Made by a program: the position numbers and the translations under genes. Shown piece by piece: positions 49,692 through 60,983 of a stretch of 64,000 nt of DNA. Below the pieces are notes generated by a model that ran no database searches, was not told where the DNA came from, and was given only the letters and a program-made list of their open reading frames with translations. The stretch spans positions 23,302,787 to 23,366,786 of the forward strand of contig CM119264.1 of NCBI GenBank assembly GCA_051294375.1, in the 5' to 3' direction. The stretch is from Paraspadella gotoi. Taxonomy: Eukaryota > Chaetognatha. The first letter of the stretch is position 1. Each line of letters starts with the position of its first letter.

Positions 49692-50334
49692 ATCGTCCTG
49701 TTTCCCTCTCTTCTCCTCTCCTACTCTCCGCAATCTTATGGCCCCTAAGAACAAAAAACAAAATCCAAGTGAAAAAAATACCAAAATAATGTCCAACAAT
49801 GGAAGCCCGAGAAGGAGAAGAAGGAAAAGAGACTTAGACAGAGAGAAGGGAAAGAAGGAAACTTGCCCCGGGCGGCAATCATAGAGCTATAAAAACAAAT
49901 GGTCTCTCCCTAAAACGATTTGGTTGCTTACTTGAACTCTGCTTACCTTTAAGTTTCTTTTAAGAGATCATTATAACCTTCCTAATTGTTATATTTGTAT
50001 ATGATTGTTAGATGTAAGCAAGAAGATATGTTTGCTTCAAAGGCTTATTAAGTAAGTATTTTCTGTAAAAAAAGATCTAATTCCCCTTAGCAGGAGGCAA
50101 GAGTTAATGATAGTGATTCCTAATAAATTCTTACCTGAAGTTATTTTTAAGCCCGTTGCACCAGACCCTTAAAGAATGTCTTATTTGTGGTGAAGTTACT
50201 GTTTTAAAGGAAACACAAAAAGATTTAATAATTGGCACGCATATAATCATCGCCTTTTGTAATCTAAGTTGAAACAGACATATTTAAATTTCTATCAAAT
50301 ATATCAAACAGATCTACATGTCTATTCTCAGTCT

Positions 50335-50640
50335 ATTTGCAGGCGACTTTAAACTCTTTCTCACGTCTACTGCTGCGGAAGGAATGTTGATACACCACAG
50401 GGTGAAAAGACTTACTCTCCTCTCATTCTAAATACCAACTCTTTCGGCCGGCGTGAACCATGGTGACTCACCAACCTTCATCAGCAAATCTCTAACGGCG
50501 AAGCAAACCATGTTCTAGACGTTTGTCTTAACCAGCTAGGCGTCACACTGTCGCCAAAATAGACTCATGTTACAGTCTGATGATCTGTCGGTTCAGTACC
50601 ATTTGCGAGTTCTGACAACATCTCCGTTTAAAATATGAAA
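50335..50640 (+). pseudogene. Decayed LINE endonuclease fragment
   Basis: Frame-shifting conceptual translation shows GDFKLF (50342-50359), matching the GDFN motif of apurinic-type LINE endonucleases. At about 50573-50605 it shows QSDDLSVQYHL, matching the C-terminal SDHLPV motif. Stops and frameshifts interrupt it. It lies about 1 kb before the reverse-transcriptase fragment on the same strand, the expected order for a non-LTR element. Confidence 0.45.
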
Positions 50641-51485
50641 AAAAAACGGTGATCCACTGTAAAGAAAAGCTCATGTGGGCAAAAATTCGAGAATCTATTA
50701 AGAGGTGGGAGGTTGTCCAATTTAAAGAACCGGAGGAAATCGTCAGCAGCTCAGAGAACTTGATACAAAAACTTAAAACACTTTTTAATTTGATAATAGA
50801 CCTCTTACAATGAAAAACACCGAGCTTAATAAAAAGAAAATGGGATCATAAAAGGACGGGAGATTCAAAATAGGATATAAATTTACACAAAGCCTCCGTA
50901 AAAAAGAAACCGTACGGATTATCAAGAAAATATTGTTAACTTATAAAAAAAAGTGGGGTTTGCGGCTTCACCTAGAGGATAAAGAAAAGAAGAATACAAT
51001 TACGTTGTAGAAGACTAAGATCTGCTAACAAAAATGGGTTTGTCAAATCATTACAAGTCAAAGTAAAAAAATTTCATGAAGAAAAAGGGACGCAGCCAAA
51101 AAAAAATGAAGATTAATAAAACAATATCCACGAAATCTATTCTCCAAATTCCCTCCAGAATGCAATGCTTCGTAGAGGTGATGGGTTCTGTAGCCAGAAA
51201 GAAAACAGACTGCGCGGCAAACTTTGCTATTTTTGCCTGATAACTGCGAATATTGTTAGGTGAACCTGTCTTCCTTGAAAGCAAGAATGGGCAAGACGTA
51301 AATTAACTGAACAGCGTTTCACAATACCAATCTTAATCTTTCCCTGATACAAACAACCAGAAGATATGATCCTTATGAAACATTGTAAATTGAGGAGTTA
51401 GAAATGGAAAAATATAGTTGAACTAATCAAACTGTTTTTAAAAATCCGACTCAAGCCACGGGATTCAGATAACATAAACCATAAA

Positions 51486-52125
51486 ATGCTCCAAATTGTA
51501 CGTCTAGAGGGTCTGACAGGCCTCTACAAAACTATATTCGTTGCGGTCGTCGATTGGATATTCCCAAAAGCATTTTGGAAATTGGCCTCTGAATCCGAAA
51601 TTGATCCCAAAACAGGGGGAAAAGAGTGCAACCAATGTCGAGAAATTATTCGACAACTAGGTCTTCTTTCCGTCTTCCTGCCTGGGAAAAATGATTCGAG
51701 AGATGGATTCCTTCCTGGTCTGCGATAAAGCCATATGCTAAAATCTACAGGAGGCAAGAAACCCTCTTCATCAGTTGTTATCGGGAAAGGTCGTTCTGCC
51801 TCCAGAAAATATCCAGATTGGTTGAAGATGCTCGACGATGCTTTCAAAAACAAGAGGTTGAACCTATCCTAGTCATCTTGATTACAGTAAAGCTTTTTGA
51901 AGACATATGGCATGACGCGTCGTCTCGTTACAAATTATTAAAAGTGGCATTTCCAAATACATGACTCCGTTTAATAAATTCATTTCTTGACCAACCGAAG
52001 CTTCAAAGTCATTCGAGCAGAGAGATGAACAATCACGTGAAGTCCTGATTCTCTGTGGCTGCACCCCAAGAGCAGTTTTAAAGCCCCGAATTGTTTGGCC
52101 CTTTTTTGGTGAACTTACCCAATCT
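51486..52125 (+). pseudogene. Decayed non-LTR reverse transcriptase (Jockey-like)
   Basis: The first frame (51486-51728) reads FPKAFWKLASESEIDPKTGG and RQLGLLSVF, the counterpart of FPxxWKxAxxxPIxKPGK and RPIxLLSxxxK. A second frame from about 51721 reads RLVEDARRCFQKQEVEPILV, then FEDIWHDASSRYKLLKVAFP, LRLINSFLDQPKLQ and AAPQEQF*SPELFGPFLVNL. These match, in order, the RT blocks LDxxKAFDxVWHxxLxYKLLK, LIxSFLxxR and GVPQGSxLSPxLFxLFxNDL. There is one frame change, at least three stops, and the catalytic Asp of the LDxxKAF block is lost, so the element is dead. No YxDD motif was found. The clade is a guess. Confidence 0.65.
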
Positions 52126-53368
52126 CATGTCCAATACCCTTAAAACCCAGAGTTCCTTCAAAGCCTCGCCCCAATTGAAGTGATGATGTCAAATGAAGAA
52201 CCTGGACAAATTGATCGCCCGCAATGCAACCGCTTTTGGGGCGGCAGCCTCTTGACGTCTTTTGAGAGTGGCTGCCCAATTACGCCCGGACTATTCAGAG
52301 CATCTGGGCTCTCGTCAAAAGTTTCCTCAACCTTGCTGTAAGAAGGCTCGTTAACGAACTCTTCATAAAGCTTGAAAGATTGGTGTTTGAATGTGGTTCT
52401 GGATCGTGTGTCCCGAAAATCAGAGTGTATCCTTATAACTCGTTCTTTTAAGTCTTTGTTAATTTTGTTGAAATTAATTTTGTTTGCTGTTCGGTAGTTA
52501 GAATCACATGTTCCAATAGCATTAAAATTTTTTAGATTGTATTATAGGAACAAACGCTCCACTGGACTAACCATAGTTAATGAGTTATTTAAAAAAGCAA
52601 AATGTGAAATTACTTGCCAATAACAGATATCACGTTGTTGTACCAGGTGATAACTACAACTGTCTATCAGCTTAATTTCCAGAAGCCTTGTAGTTGTTTC
52701 TCTTTTTTAATTCATCTCCTTGCTATTTGGTCTGCGAGCTTGATCAGTTTGCTTGAAGTTTGGAGGGCCGTTACGCTGAGAGGCTATATTCGAATCTTTT
52801 CAAATGAACCTTGCCCCATTCATACCCCTACGAGCAACCTTAGATTAGTGCAGGCGGCCCAAAATACCACTGGGTTCAGATTGATATTCACAAAATTTTT
52901 GCTTGTATCATAGAATTTAAAACGTATTGTTTCAGAAAAACATTTGTTTGACCACACTGTAAATTGTATTACTTAATACTATTGTACAAGTATGTCACCA
53001 ATAGAAAAAGCTACGTGGGTTGGATGTATTTTGGAAAGAAAACGCGTTGCATCAAATTGGCGGAATGTGAAAGATTCATAATATTGTGTCTCTTTACCTT
53101 AATAGCCAAATGAAGGGAATAGCAAGTATGTTCATAAGATGTCCAAATGTTTAGCCTTCATTACTTAAACCGCGTTATCAAACTTCGACAGTTTTAGTCA
53201 GTTTAAAACATTTTTATATCTGTAAAAACTCGCATCAGATTTATCTAAGTCGCTTTTAAAGGGCCCTAACTCCAGTGCCTAAACCCCACTCAGAATCAAT
53301 GGTTCACATGTTCAATGTTCTCTCTCTCTACTCTCTGCTCTCTCTTCTCTCTTCTCTCTTTTCTACTC

Positions 53369-53401
<33 letters not shown>

Positions 53402-53734
53402 GTCTACCGATTTTTTTCTTTTCTTTTTTGTCCCGAGAAATGAAAAGCGGCTGGACGTTTAGCGCCGAGTAACGGAATCCCGTTAGCTTCTCCTCTTGTT
53501 TTTTTTAAACTTTGTCTGCCTGTTCGTCTTTCCCTCTCTCTCTCTCTCTCGTCGTCTTGCTCTGCCTCTCTCTGCTCGTGCTGCTGCTTCTCTCTCTCCT
53601 CCTCTCTCTTGTCCTCTCTCTCGTGCTCGTACCCCCTCCCGGCGAGTAGGAGGGGATTTCACCGCCCCTCGAACCCCGCCGTGTGTTGTGTTGACAAAAA
53701 AACACGCATGGTCATATTTCTTTTCTCTCTTCTT

Positions 53735-54130
53735 TTTTCTCAATTTTCTCCCTTTTTCTTCAATTGTTCAGCTATTGTCTTTCTCTCCTCTCTCCCTCTC
53801 TCCCAACACTGGCCTTCGCCTAACGGCTCTTTCAGGCTGGACGGCCCATACTCCTTCACTTCCTCTTCCGTTCTCTCCTCTCTCTCCTCTCCTCTCTCTC
53901 TCCTCTCTCTCTCTCTCGTCTCTCTCTCTCTCTCTCTCTCTCTCCGTTCAGCCAAACTTTTTCCTCCTCCACCTCCTTCCTCCCTTTAATTTTTTCTCTC
54001 CCTCGATCACTCCTTAATCTTCTCCTTCGTTCTTCCATCAGCGTACATCGCCCAATCCTTTTTTTTCTGTCCCAATTCTTTCTTTCGCGAAATTTTGACG
54101 AGGGGTAATGTAAGGGAGAGGGGAGAAATC
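53735..54130. repeat. Dispersed repeat family, copy 2
   Basis: Diverged relative of 49220-49666, on the other side of the AT-rich LINE island. Confidence 0.5.
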
Positions 54131-56044
54131 AGAAGGGATTAAAAAAAATGGTAAAATTGGTAAATTGAGGAAATAAAACGGGGTAAGAATTAAAATATAA
54201 GAAATCAAGTAATATTAAGATCAATCTTTTGTTCATGACCTGCGCATATGAAATAAATAGAGAGGAAAATTCCTTAATTGTGGAACAAAAAAAATAAAGA
54301 AAAAACTAGCGAGAGACCAAATAACGACGTCTCTTTGTGAGTTCACAGCGCAACCGCAAAAATCGTTCTGTTGTTTTTGTCAAGACTTTTGGATCCTAAA
54401 ATGAAACTCGAAAACTAAAAAAAAAAAGAAATCCAAGAACTTTTTTCCGCGCGCCATTTTTTTTCAAGAGAACAAGATATCGAAGTTTGCTCCTTTTGTT
54501 TTGGTCGAGTTTCTTCGATCTGTAACGGTGCGGGCGGGCGCTCGTCAAGCGTCGGCAGAGTCGGCGTCGGCGGCCGTCGGCGGTACCCGCAAAAAAAACC
54601 GGCGTCCAAGCGCCGAAAGCAATTTCAAGACGTCGTTTTACGCGGGCGGCGTCTTCCGCTGCCTACGCCCACCTATGCATTAGTATTATCATTTTTTCTT
54701 TAATGATTGTTTTCTTTTTTGTTTATCGACCTCCGTTTTCTTTTTGTCTTCGGTTTTTGTTTCTGAATTTGTGTATGAACTCTCTCACCGCCTTTTTTTT
54801 TTTTTTTGCGCGCCCCGAGGCGAGCGAGCGGAAAAGAGAGAGAGAGAGAGTAGAGAGAGAGAGAATGAGAGAGAAGAGAGAGAGAAGAGAGAAGAGAGGA
54901 GAGAGAGAGAGCAGTAGAGGAGAGAGAGGATAGCGAGGCGCCAATCGTTTCGAAGCAAACTCTAGAAAAAAAAACTCATTTAAAAGAAGAAGAAAAAGAA
55001 AAATCATCCAGCAGAGAAGAGAAGAAGAGAGAGAGAGAGAGGAAGAGGAGATGAGAGAAGAGAGAGACCGAGACGAGAGAGAGGGAGAGAGAGAGATTAG
55101 GAGAAATGAAGAGCGAGAGAAGAGATGCAGGTAAAGAAGAAAAAAAAGGTCCGTCGAAAAGAAAAAAAAAGAATAAAATTTCCGTGAAAATTCGAATCAT
55201 AATTTGTGCGGACGAAAAAAAATGTTTATGGCTTCAGGCGAGATTGCGGACGAGAACGCATTACCTGATGAATCACGTTTAACAATGGACGCAGCCTAAA
55301 TTTCCTTAAATCGCCTTTTAATCGCGTTTAATCGCTCTTAATTGACTTTGAGTTGAAACATTGTCGTTAATCGAGTCCGTTTAACGTTAATCTATTTTAA
55401 TCGACGTCAGATTGAAACAAGGAACACACATTTAATTATGCCATAATTTATGGTCAATAAATTGTCATGATTAGGCTTTCCTCGCGTTGTGGTTTAACTT
55501 TTAATTTTTTTTATATTTGTAATAGATAATTAACATCACACATCCTGAGACTAAATACTCCCCCAGGTTCCTTCAATCCACCAAATGTCAGTAAAAATGC
55601 AAACGCGTTTTAAAAATAACTTTTTATATTTATCGGCACCTAAATTAAATTTGATTTATTTCAACGAGAATTAATTAATTTCAATTGTCTCTTCCTCTCC
55701 CAGAATAGCATTATTAAACGATCTTTTCCTCTCTCCCTTTTTCTATTCCACCCAAAATTCGCACCTTTTTCTCAGTCGACCTTGTCCTGCTTTTTTCCGC
55801 TGGCCTTCACACGCTCCCCTCTCGCGCCAAGCCACCTCCTCCACCCCCTACCTCTCTTTTGCCCCGTGACCACCCCGATACCCCCGTTCCCTTCTCCACT
55901 CACGGGAAACAAAGTGGCGTCTGTTTGCACCTCCAAAGGTCGAAAGTTTGGCGCGCGCATCGCCCATCCACGGCACCTGTCATCGCCAGGTTATGAAAGG
56001 GAAAGAGAGAGAGAGAGGACGAGAGGATCGAGAGAGAGAAGAGA

Positions 56045-56093
<49 letters not shown>

Positions 56094-56284
56094 GTCATCG
56101 TCCCTGCACAATCGACCAATGGCTCAAAAACGGAAAGGAAATGGAAGATGGATGAGATGGGCATGAATGGGCAACTCGGGGTCAGAGGTCGCCAGCGGGT
56201 TTGGAAAGGTAAGAGGTTGAAGGAGGAGGAGGAGGAGGAGGAGGAGGAAAGGGAAGATTCAGGGGATGAATAAGAGTCAAGTGG

Positions 56285-56350
56285 CCAGTAAACGTTTCAG
56301 AAAAAAGCGTCTCACGGTCGCGGGTTCGAATCTCGATACCGGAAAAAATT
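56285..56350 (+). mobile_element. Possible tRNA-derived SINE fragment
   Basis: GGGTTCGAATC at about 56322-56332 is a perfect RNA polymerase III B-box, with a weak A-box-like GTGGCCAGTAAACG about 40 bp before it. No full cloverleaf or acceptor stem could be drawn, so this is more likely a tRNA-derived fragment than a tRNA gene. Confidence 0.3.
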
Positions 56351-56730
56351 ATCGAGAAATCCATTCGCGAATTTTGCGATTTCTTTTTCGCGGGAACGAA
56401 GCTTGATGCTTCTTATAGTTGTTGTCGTTATAGTCCTTTCTGTTGTTGTTGTTCTACCCTCGAAGGTAATTCTCTTTTTCAACCACAGTCATGTCTATAT
56501 CAAACACTCTTATGTCTAATCGTGAATCAGGATCTTTTCTCAGCAATCATAGCTAAATAAACAAGAAACTTATTCTGCTCCTCCTCCCGATCTCCCTTCT
56601 CTAACTCGCTCTCTCACGCTCTCTTTTTCTTTTTCTCTCTATCTCTCTTTGTCTCCCTCTCGGGGCTTCAATTTCAAAGTTTGAGGGGAGAATGAACTTC
56701 CTAAGACTTGGGGTTAAAACCGCGGTAGAG

Positions 56731-56789
<59 letters not shown>

Positions 56790-58026
56790 GTTGTCGGGCA
56801 AATTGTGAGGAAGTCAGGAGATAAGAGAACGCTTTCGCTTGAAACTTTGTGAAAGGGAGAGGGAGCCTTGGTGCTTAGAAGAAGAATTGTTGATGGCAAG
56901 CACCAATTGATAACCGGCAATGACAAATGACAATAACAATTGGCAATGGCAAATGACAGTATAAAGCATAAAGCTAATTTGTCCGTCCTCAATAAAGTAT
57001 AAGAAATTTAATGATATTTTATTGTCAGATGTTGACGTTAACGACGACGAGGACGACAACAAAGCAGATCACTATGACGACGATGACCACGACGACGACG
57101 AGCCATTTGCTTTGACCATTTGCTCTCGTCGACGTTGGTGTCTCTCAAATATCCAATTAACCGGAATCAATAATGAATTTCGAAAACTGACTCATTCCTC
57201 GTTGGATCTGTTTTCATCCAAATCAAAAATGACCGAAAAGACTTCATCTTCGTCGAACTTTGCCTGACTCGCCGAACTCTGCTCTACTTTGCCGAACTTT
57301 GCCACATTTCGTCGAAATCGCGAGACTTTTCCCTACTTAGTCTTTGCCAACGATGACCTCGAGATTATTGTGACTACTGACGACCGATTTGACGTCGCCG
57401 AGCGGTAATAACTTGGCGTCGTGGCGTCGCCGTAACGTCATTGACGTCGCCGTCAAGTCAGTGTTCGGGGTCACTTGAATTGACGTTGAAGTGAACTTTT
57501 TTTAGAACAATTAAGTTAATAATAAAGAAAACAAAATAAATTATTTCTTTTTTTTCTCTCTCTCTCTCACTCTCTCTCTCTCTCTCTAGGAGGGCGTTGT
57601 CCGCCGAGGGATTTGACCCCCTGGCGGACCTTCTTCCGGTTTCTTCCGGCGGCTGCGCCTCAATTTTTCGACCGAGAAAAACCGGCGAGATTCGGTGGAC
57701 GCCTTTGTGACAGGGCGTCACTCTCAGCCGACGCTTGACGCCCCGAGCCGCTTCCCGGCGTCAATCCTCTCGCTCTCACTCTCTTTCCCTCACTCTTTCT
57801 CTCTCTATATATATCTCTCTCTAACTATCACTCTCTCTCTCTCTCTGGCGAAATTCCGTTATCAAGAGTCGAATAATCTTCGAAACCGAAATTCTGAGTC
57901 TTTCTCTCTTTATCTCTCGGTATCTCTTTCTCCCCCGCCCTCCCTTCAATCTTCCTCTGGTTCTCTCTCCCTCTCTGTCTCTGTCTCTCTCTCTCACATT
58001 CAAGATCCACTCGAAGGAAGTTGCCA

Positions 58027-58181
58027 NNNNNNNNNNNNNNNNNNNNNNNNNNNNNNNNNNNNNNNNNNNNNNNNNNNNNNNNNNNNNNNNNNNNNNNNNN
58101 NNNNNNNNNNNNNNNNNNNNNNNNNNNNNNNNNNNNNNNNNNNNNNNNNNNNNNNNNNNNNNNNNNNNNNNNNNNNNNNNN
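58027..58181. other. Assembly gap
   Basis: Run of N in the large SoxD intron. Confidence 0.99.
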
Positions 58182-58774
58182 AAAAATATTCGGCAGTTTT
58201 TATCTTCTTTTCGTAATTTTTTCTTGTTTTTTTCTTCTTAATTTTATTTTATTTTATTTATGAATTATTTTCCTCATCCTGCACTCATGATTTATAAATC
58301 CAAATTGGGAAGTTGATAATTATCGTGCTCGTTTATCAATTTAGTTCTCTCATTTGTTTTAAGATACTCACATTTACTGTACATTCACTCCCTTGAACCA
58401 TAATTTTTATCTTTTAATCCGTTCCCCTAATCAACATAATTAGTTCAATCATTGCCAAGCACCTCACCGCGATTCCTCCACCAAGCTCTCCGACAACACA
58501 AAACTTTTTCGTTCGTCTTCTTTGCGGTTGAAACTTTGGATGCCTCCTTTCTCTCTCTCTTACTCTCTCTCTCTCTCTCTGCGCCCGGGGTTCGAGAAGA
58601 ATAGGCTATTGGAATCGATTTTTCTCTTGTTCCTTTTTTCTCTCTCTCTCTCACTCTATCTCTCTCCCGGCGGCTCTTCCCTTCCACGCCCACGTAACTA
58701 GCTTTTCCTCCTCTTCTTTCTCCTCCTCTTCCTTCTTCCTCCCGCCCCCCCTCTTTTCCTCGCCGAACCCAAAC

Positions 58775-58991
58775 ACAATGGCTCCGCGGCTTTCCTCCTA
58801 ACAATGGGTTCTTTCCTTTTTCGTTGACGCCGGCCCAGAACGGAGAGAGAGCGAGAGAGAGATGAAAAGAGAGAGAGAGACAGAGTTCCAGAGAGCGGCC
58901 ATTTCCCGCCGGCCCCCGTTTGTTAAGCGCGCGACGATAGAGAGCGAGAGAAAGAGAGCGGAAAAAACACAATGGGAACCGGGGGGAAGGT

Positions 58992-59031
<40 letters not shown>

Positions 59032-59075
59032 CATTGTTGATGACGTCACCGGCTTCGCGGGAGGCGGTGACGTCA
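58775..59075. promoter_or_regulatory. Candidate Sox-site and CRE cluster in SoxD intron
   Basis: Four seven-base Sox-type sites occur in 264 bp: ACAATGG at 58775-58781, 58801-58807 and 58969-58975, and CCATTGT at 59031-59037. They are followed by two perfect TGACGTCA palindromes at 59041-59048 and 59068-59075, the second embedded in GTGACGTCAC. ACAATGG/CCATTGT is the core bound by Sox HMG domains, and TGACGTCA by CREB/ATF-type bZIP factors. The cluster starts about 460 bp after exon D in the direction of transcription. Regulation is inferred from motif density only. Confidence 0.35.
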
Positions 59076-59176
59076 CAAACGCTAAAAACTTTTGTCGTCG
59101 ACGAAGAAGAAGAGAAAATTGGAAGCGATGAGTCGCGAAGGAGTGAGTGGGCGCGGCGGGTTGGAGCGAATGGGCT

Positions 59177-59356
59177 AAGGTGGAGTGGAGCGAGGAGTTT
59201 AAGGGTGAGTGGAGCGAGGAGTTAAGTGAGTGGAGCGAGGAGTTACGGTGAGTGGAAGCTAGGAGTTAGAGGTGAGTGACGAGGAGTTAAGGTGAATGGA
59301 CGAGGAGTTAGTGAGTGGAGCGAGCGTTAAGGTGAATGGAGCGAAGAGTTATTGTG
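59177..59356. repeat. Minisatellite, unit about 22 bp
   Basis: About eight imperfect tandem units on the plus strand have the core GGTGAGTGGAGCGAGGAG followed by TTAA. It lies between the Sox/CRE cluster and exon D. Units vary by 1-4 bp. Confidence 0.8.
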
Positions 59357-59537
59357 ATGCAGTGAGTTGTTTAAAATGGTTGAGGTGGATTCACGCACAG
59401 GGTGAAAGACCATTGAATAAGAAACGGTGAGGTGAAATCAGCCAATCAAATCAACCCAGACATAAATAAAACCGGAAGTGAAACCGGAAGTACATCAAGA
59501 AACTAGAGTTTCCGACTTCCCTTCCCCTCGAACTTAC

Positions 59538-59692
59538 CTTCGACGCTGCGTGTCCCGACGACATCTTCGACTGCGACGCGAGGAAAGAGTTGAGACTCGC
59601 CTGCGCGGCGGCAGCTGCGGCGGCGGCGGCGTGAGGACCGAAGGCGAGACCCGGGTGTAGACCCGGATGTAGACCTGGCTGAGGGGGGAGAC
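59538..59692 (-). CDS. SoxD: SoxD transcription factor, exon D (poly-Ala exon)
   Basis: Internal exon of 155 bp, entering in phase 1 and leaving in phase 0. The acceptor is a long T run followed by cag|GTCTCC, and the donor is TCGAAG|GTAAGT, a near-perfect consensus. The peptide has a short internal repeat PGLHPGLHPGLAFGPH, an uninterrupted run of ten alanines written mainly with GCC, then QASLNSFLASQSKMSSGH and AASK. It is followed by a 22.4-kb intron. The phase-0 end matches the phase-0 start of exon E, but a symmetric exon hidden in the intron cannot be ruled out. Confidence 0.82.
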
Positions 59693-59817
59693 CTGAAAAA
59701 AAAAAGAATTATTGACGATTAGTTAATATTAACGATTAAGATTAATGAAATATGCGATTATTAACATTTATTAACGTTTGATTAATAGCATCATTTCTTC
59801 TTTTATTGATTTCTCAC

Positions 59818-60171
59818 CTGGAAACGGGTGCCCCCCTCCGTTCGGCGACAGCGGATGCGGTCCGAAAGGATGCTGCCTCGGCGGCCCGCCCGCGGAGGGC
59901 GAGGTGGGGGCCACGTTGGGGAACGCGCCCAGCAAGGGCATCGAGCCAAAAGGAGCCTGATGAGGCAGCGGCGGCGGCGGCCCCGCGGGCGATCGAGACC
60001 GGTCGCGGCCACCCGATCGGCCGCCCGGTGGCGATAGCGGACCGCTCGATCCGGACCCAGATGGCACGCCCCCCGATCCTGATCGAGGGCTGATCGGAGC
60101 CGACTGGGGCGACCCTACCGGCTGCGAGGAGTTGGACGAGGTGGCGCTGTGGGGAACTCGGTCTCGTGGGG
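59818..60171 (-). CDS. SoxD: SoxD transcription factor, exon C (Pro/Gly/Ser-rich linker)
   Basis: Internal exon of 354 bp, phase 1 in and out. The acceptor is gcttatcag|CCCC after a run of pyrimidines, and the donor is CCAG|GTGAGA. The 118-residue frame has no stops. It starts APRDRVPHSATSSNSSQPVG and includes GGRSGGRDRSRSPAGPPPP and PHQAPFGSMPLLGAFPNV, ending GGGHPFPG. It looks like an intrinsically disordered linker of a developmental transcription factor, with no globular domain. The same span is open on the opposite strand because of GC-rich codon bias; the splice sites and phases fit only the minus strand. Confidence 0.8.
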
Positions 60172-60421
60172 CTGATAAGCAATAAGAAGAAAAGGAAGGA
60201 ACTTTTTTTGTTAGCGGTAATAAGATAAAGATGACACAATAATAGGATCAAATTGACATTGATATTGGCGACATAAGTTACAGGATAAATACGGAACCGA
60301 AAAGGACTGGCATTAAAATGTTTTAGGAATATATATAACATAAATATAAAACACTGACATGACCTAAAAAGGAAAACAGATTCCCTTTCTCCCCTAGCAT
60401 CCCTTCTCTTCTCTTACTCAC

Positions 60422-60736
60422 CGAAAGGATAACCCTCTCCGACAGAATAGCCCGGCGGTAAACGCCCCTGGAGGAACGCCGAGGCCGCCGCCGCCGCCAT
60501 GATGGATTGGGGCGAGGCTGGCCGCTTGAGGGCGTTGAAGGGCGGGAAGGGTGGGGTGGGGCGTTGATCGGGTCGGTGAGGCGGGAAAGGGTCGAGGGCT
60601 GGGCGCGAAGGTGACGGAGGAGGCGAACTAGGCGATGGGGGCGTGGCGCTTCCGATTTCGCGTCCGTCGGTTTTGACGCGACTTTGACGCGAACCGACGT
60701 CGACGAACTGTCGGCCAAAGCTTAAATCTTGGGGGC
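60422..60736 (-). CDS. SoxD: SoxD transcription factor, exon B
   Basis: Internal exon of 315 bp, phase 1 in and out (2 + 104 codons + 1), with no stop in frame. The acceptor is an AAG|GC preceded by a weak pyrimidine tract (tcctctctccacatcttccc). The donor is TTTCG|GTGAGT, close to ideal. The peptide begins GPQDLSFGRQFVDVGSRQ, passes through a Pro/Ser-rich stretch (TPPSPSSPPPSPSRP), then SIMAAAAASAFLQGRLPPG and YSVGEGYPFG. The last part resembles a block of vertebrate SoxD proteins (FLxPPGxxYxxGxxYP). In those proteins it stands before, not after, the LNLS motif, so the match may be chance or the exon order unusual. It was assigned to the gene by splice-phase agreement, strand and spacing (247 bp to exon A, 250 bp to exon C). 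Confidence 0.75.
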
Positions 60737-60983
60737 CTTAAGATTTGGGAAGATGTGGAGAGAGGATGAGAAGATAAATTGTTCAATTTTAATAATCTCA
60801 CAATACTATATTGGCAACAAACCAAAAAAAAAAAAAGATTAGGGACAATAGTTTTGTCGACCTTTATCTAAATCTCCTAAATCCTAGTATTTGGTCTTTA
60901 TCTTTATCCCAAACTCAAATCTTAATCTCTAATCCAAATCTGTAATCACAAATCCAAATCTTATTCTCGATTCCTCCCCTCAC

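Larger units (their letters stand above)
49850..53280. other. AT-rich, microsatellite-free island containing LINE
   Basis: Base composition changes sharply from the CT-rich flanks. The inner part (50.3-52.1 kb) carries LINE remnants; the outer parts have no recognisable feature. It may be an inserted segment. Confidence 0.5.
54131..58440. other. Repeat-rich intronic stretch
   Basis: GA tracts at 54836-54925, 55015-55100, 55999-56092 and 56729-56789. A TTTAATCG-rich degenerate stretch lies at 55305-55405, a (GGA)n run at 56222-56247, GC-rich patches at 54520-54665 and 57590-57760 without splice-site support, and a 155-bp N run. No exon recognised. Confidence 0.5.

Noticed and set aside
59806-60093. 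Plus-strand open frames overlapping exon C.
   Set aside because: Antisense shadows of GC-rich SoxD coding sequence; splice sites fit the minus strand.
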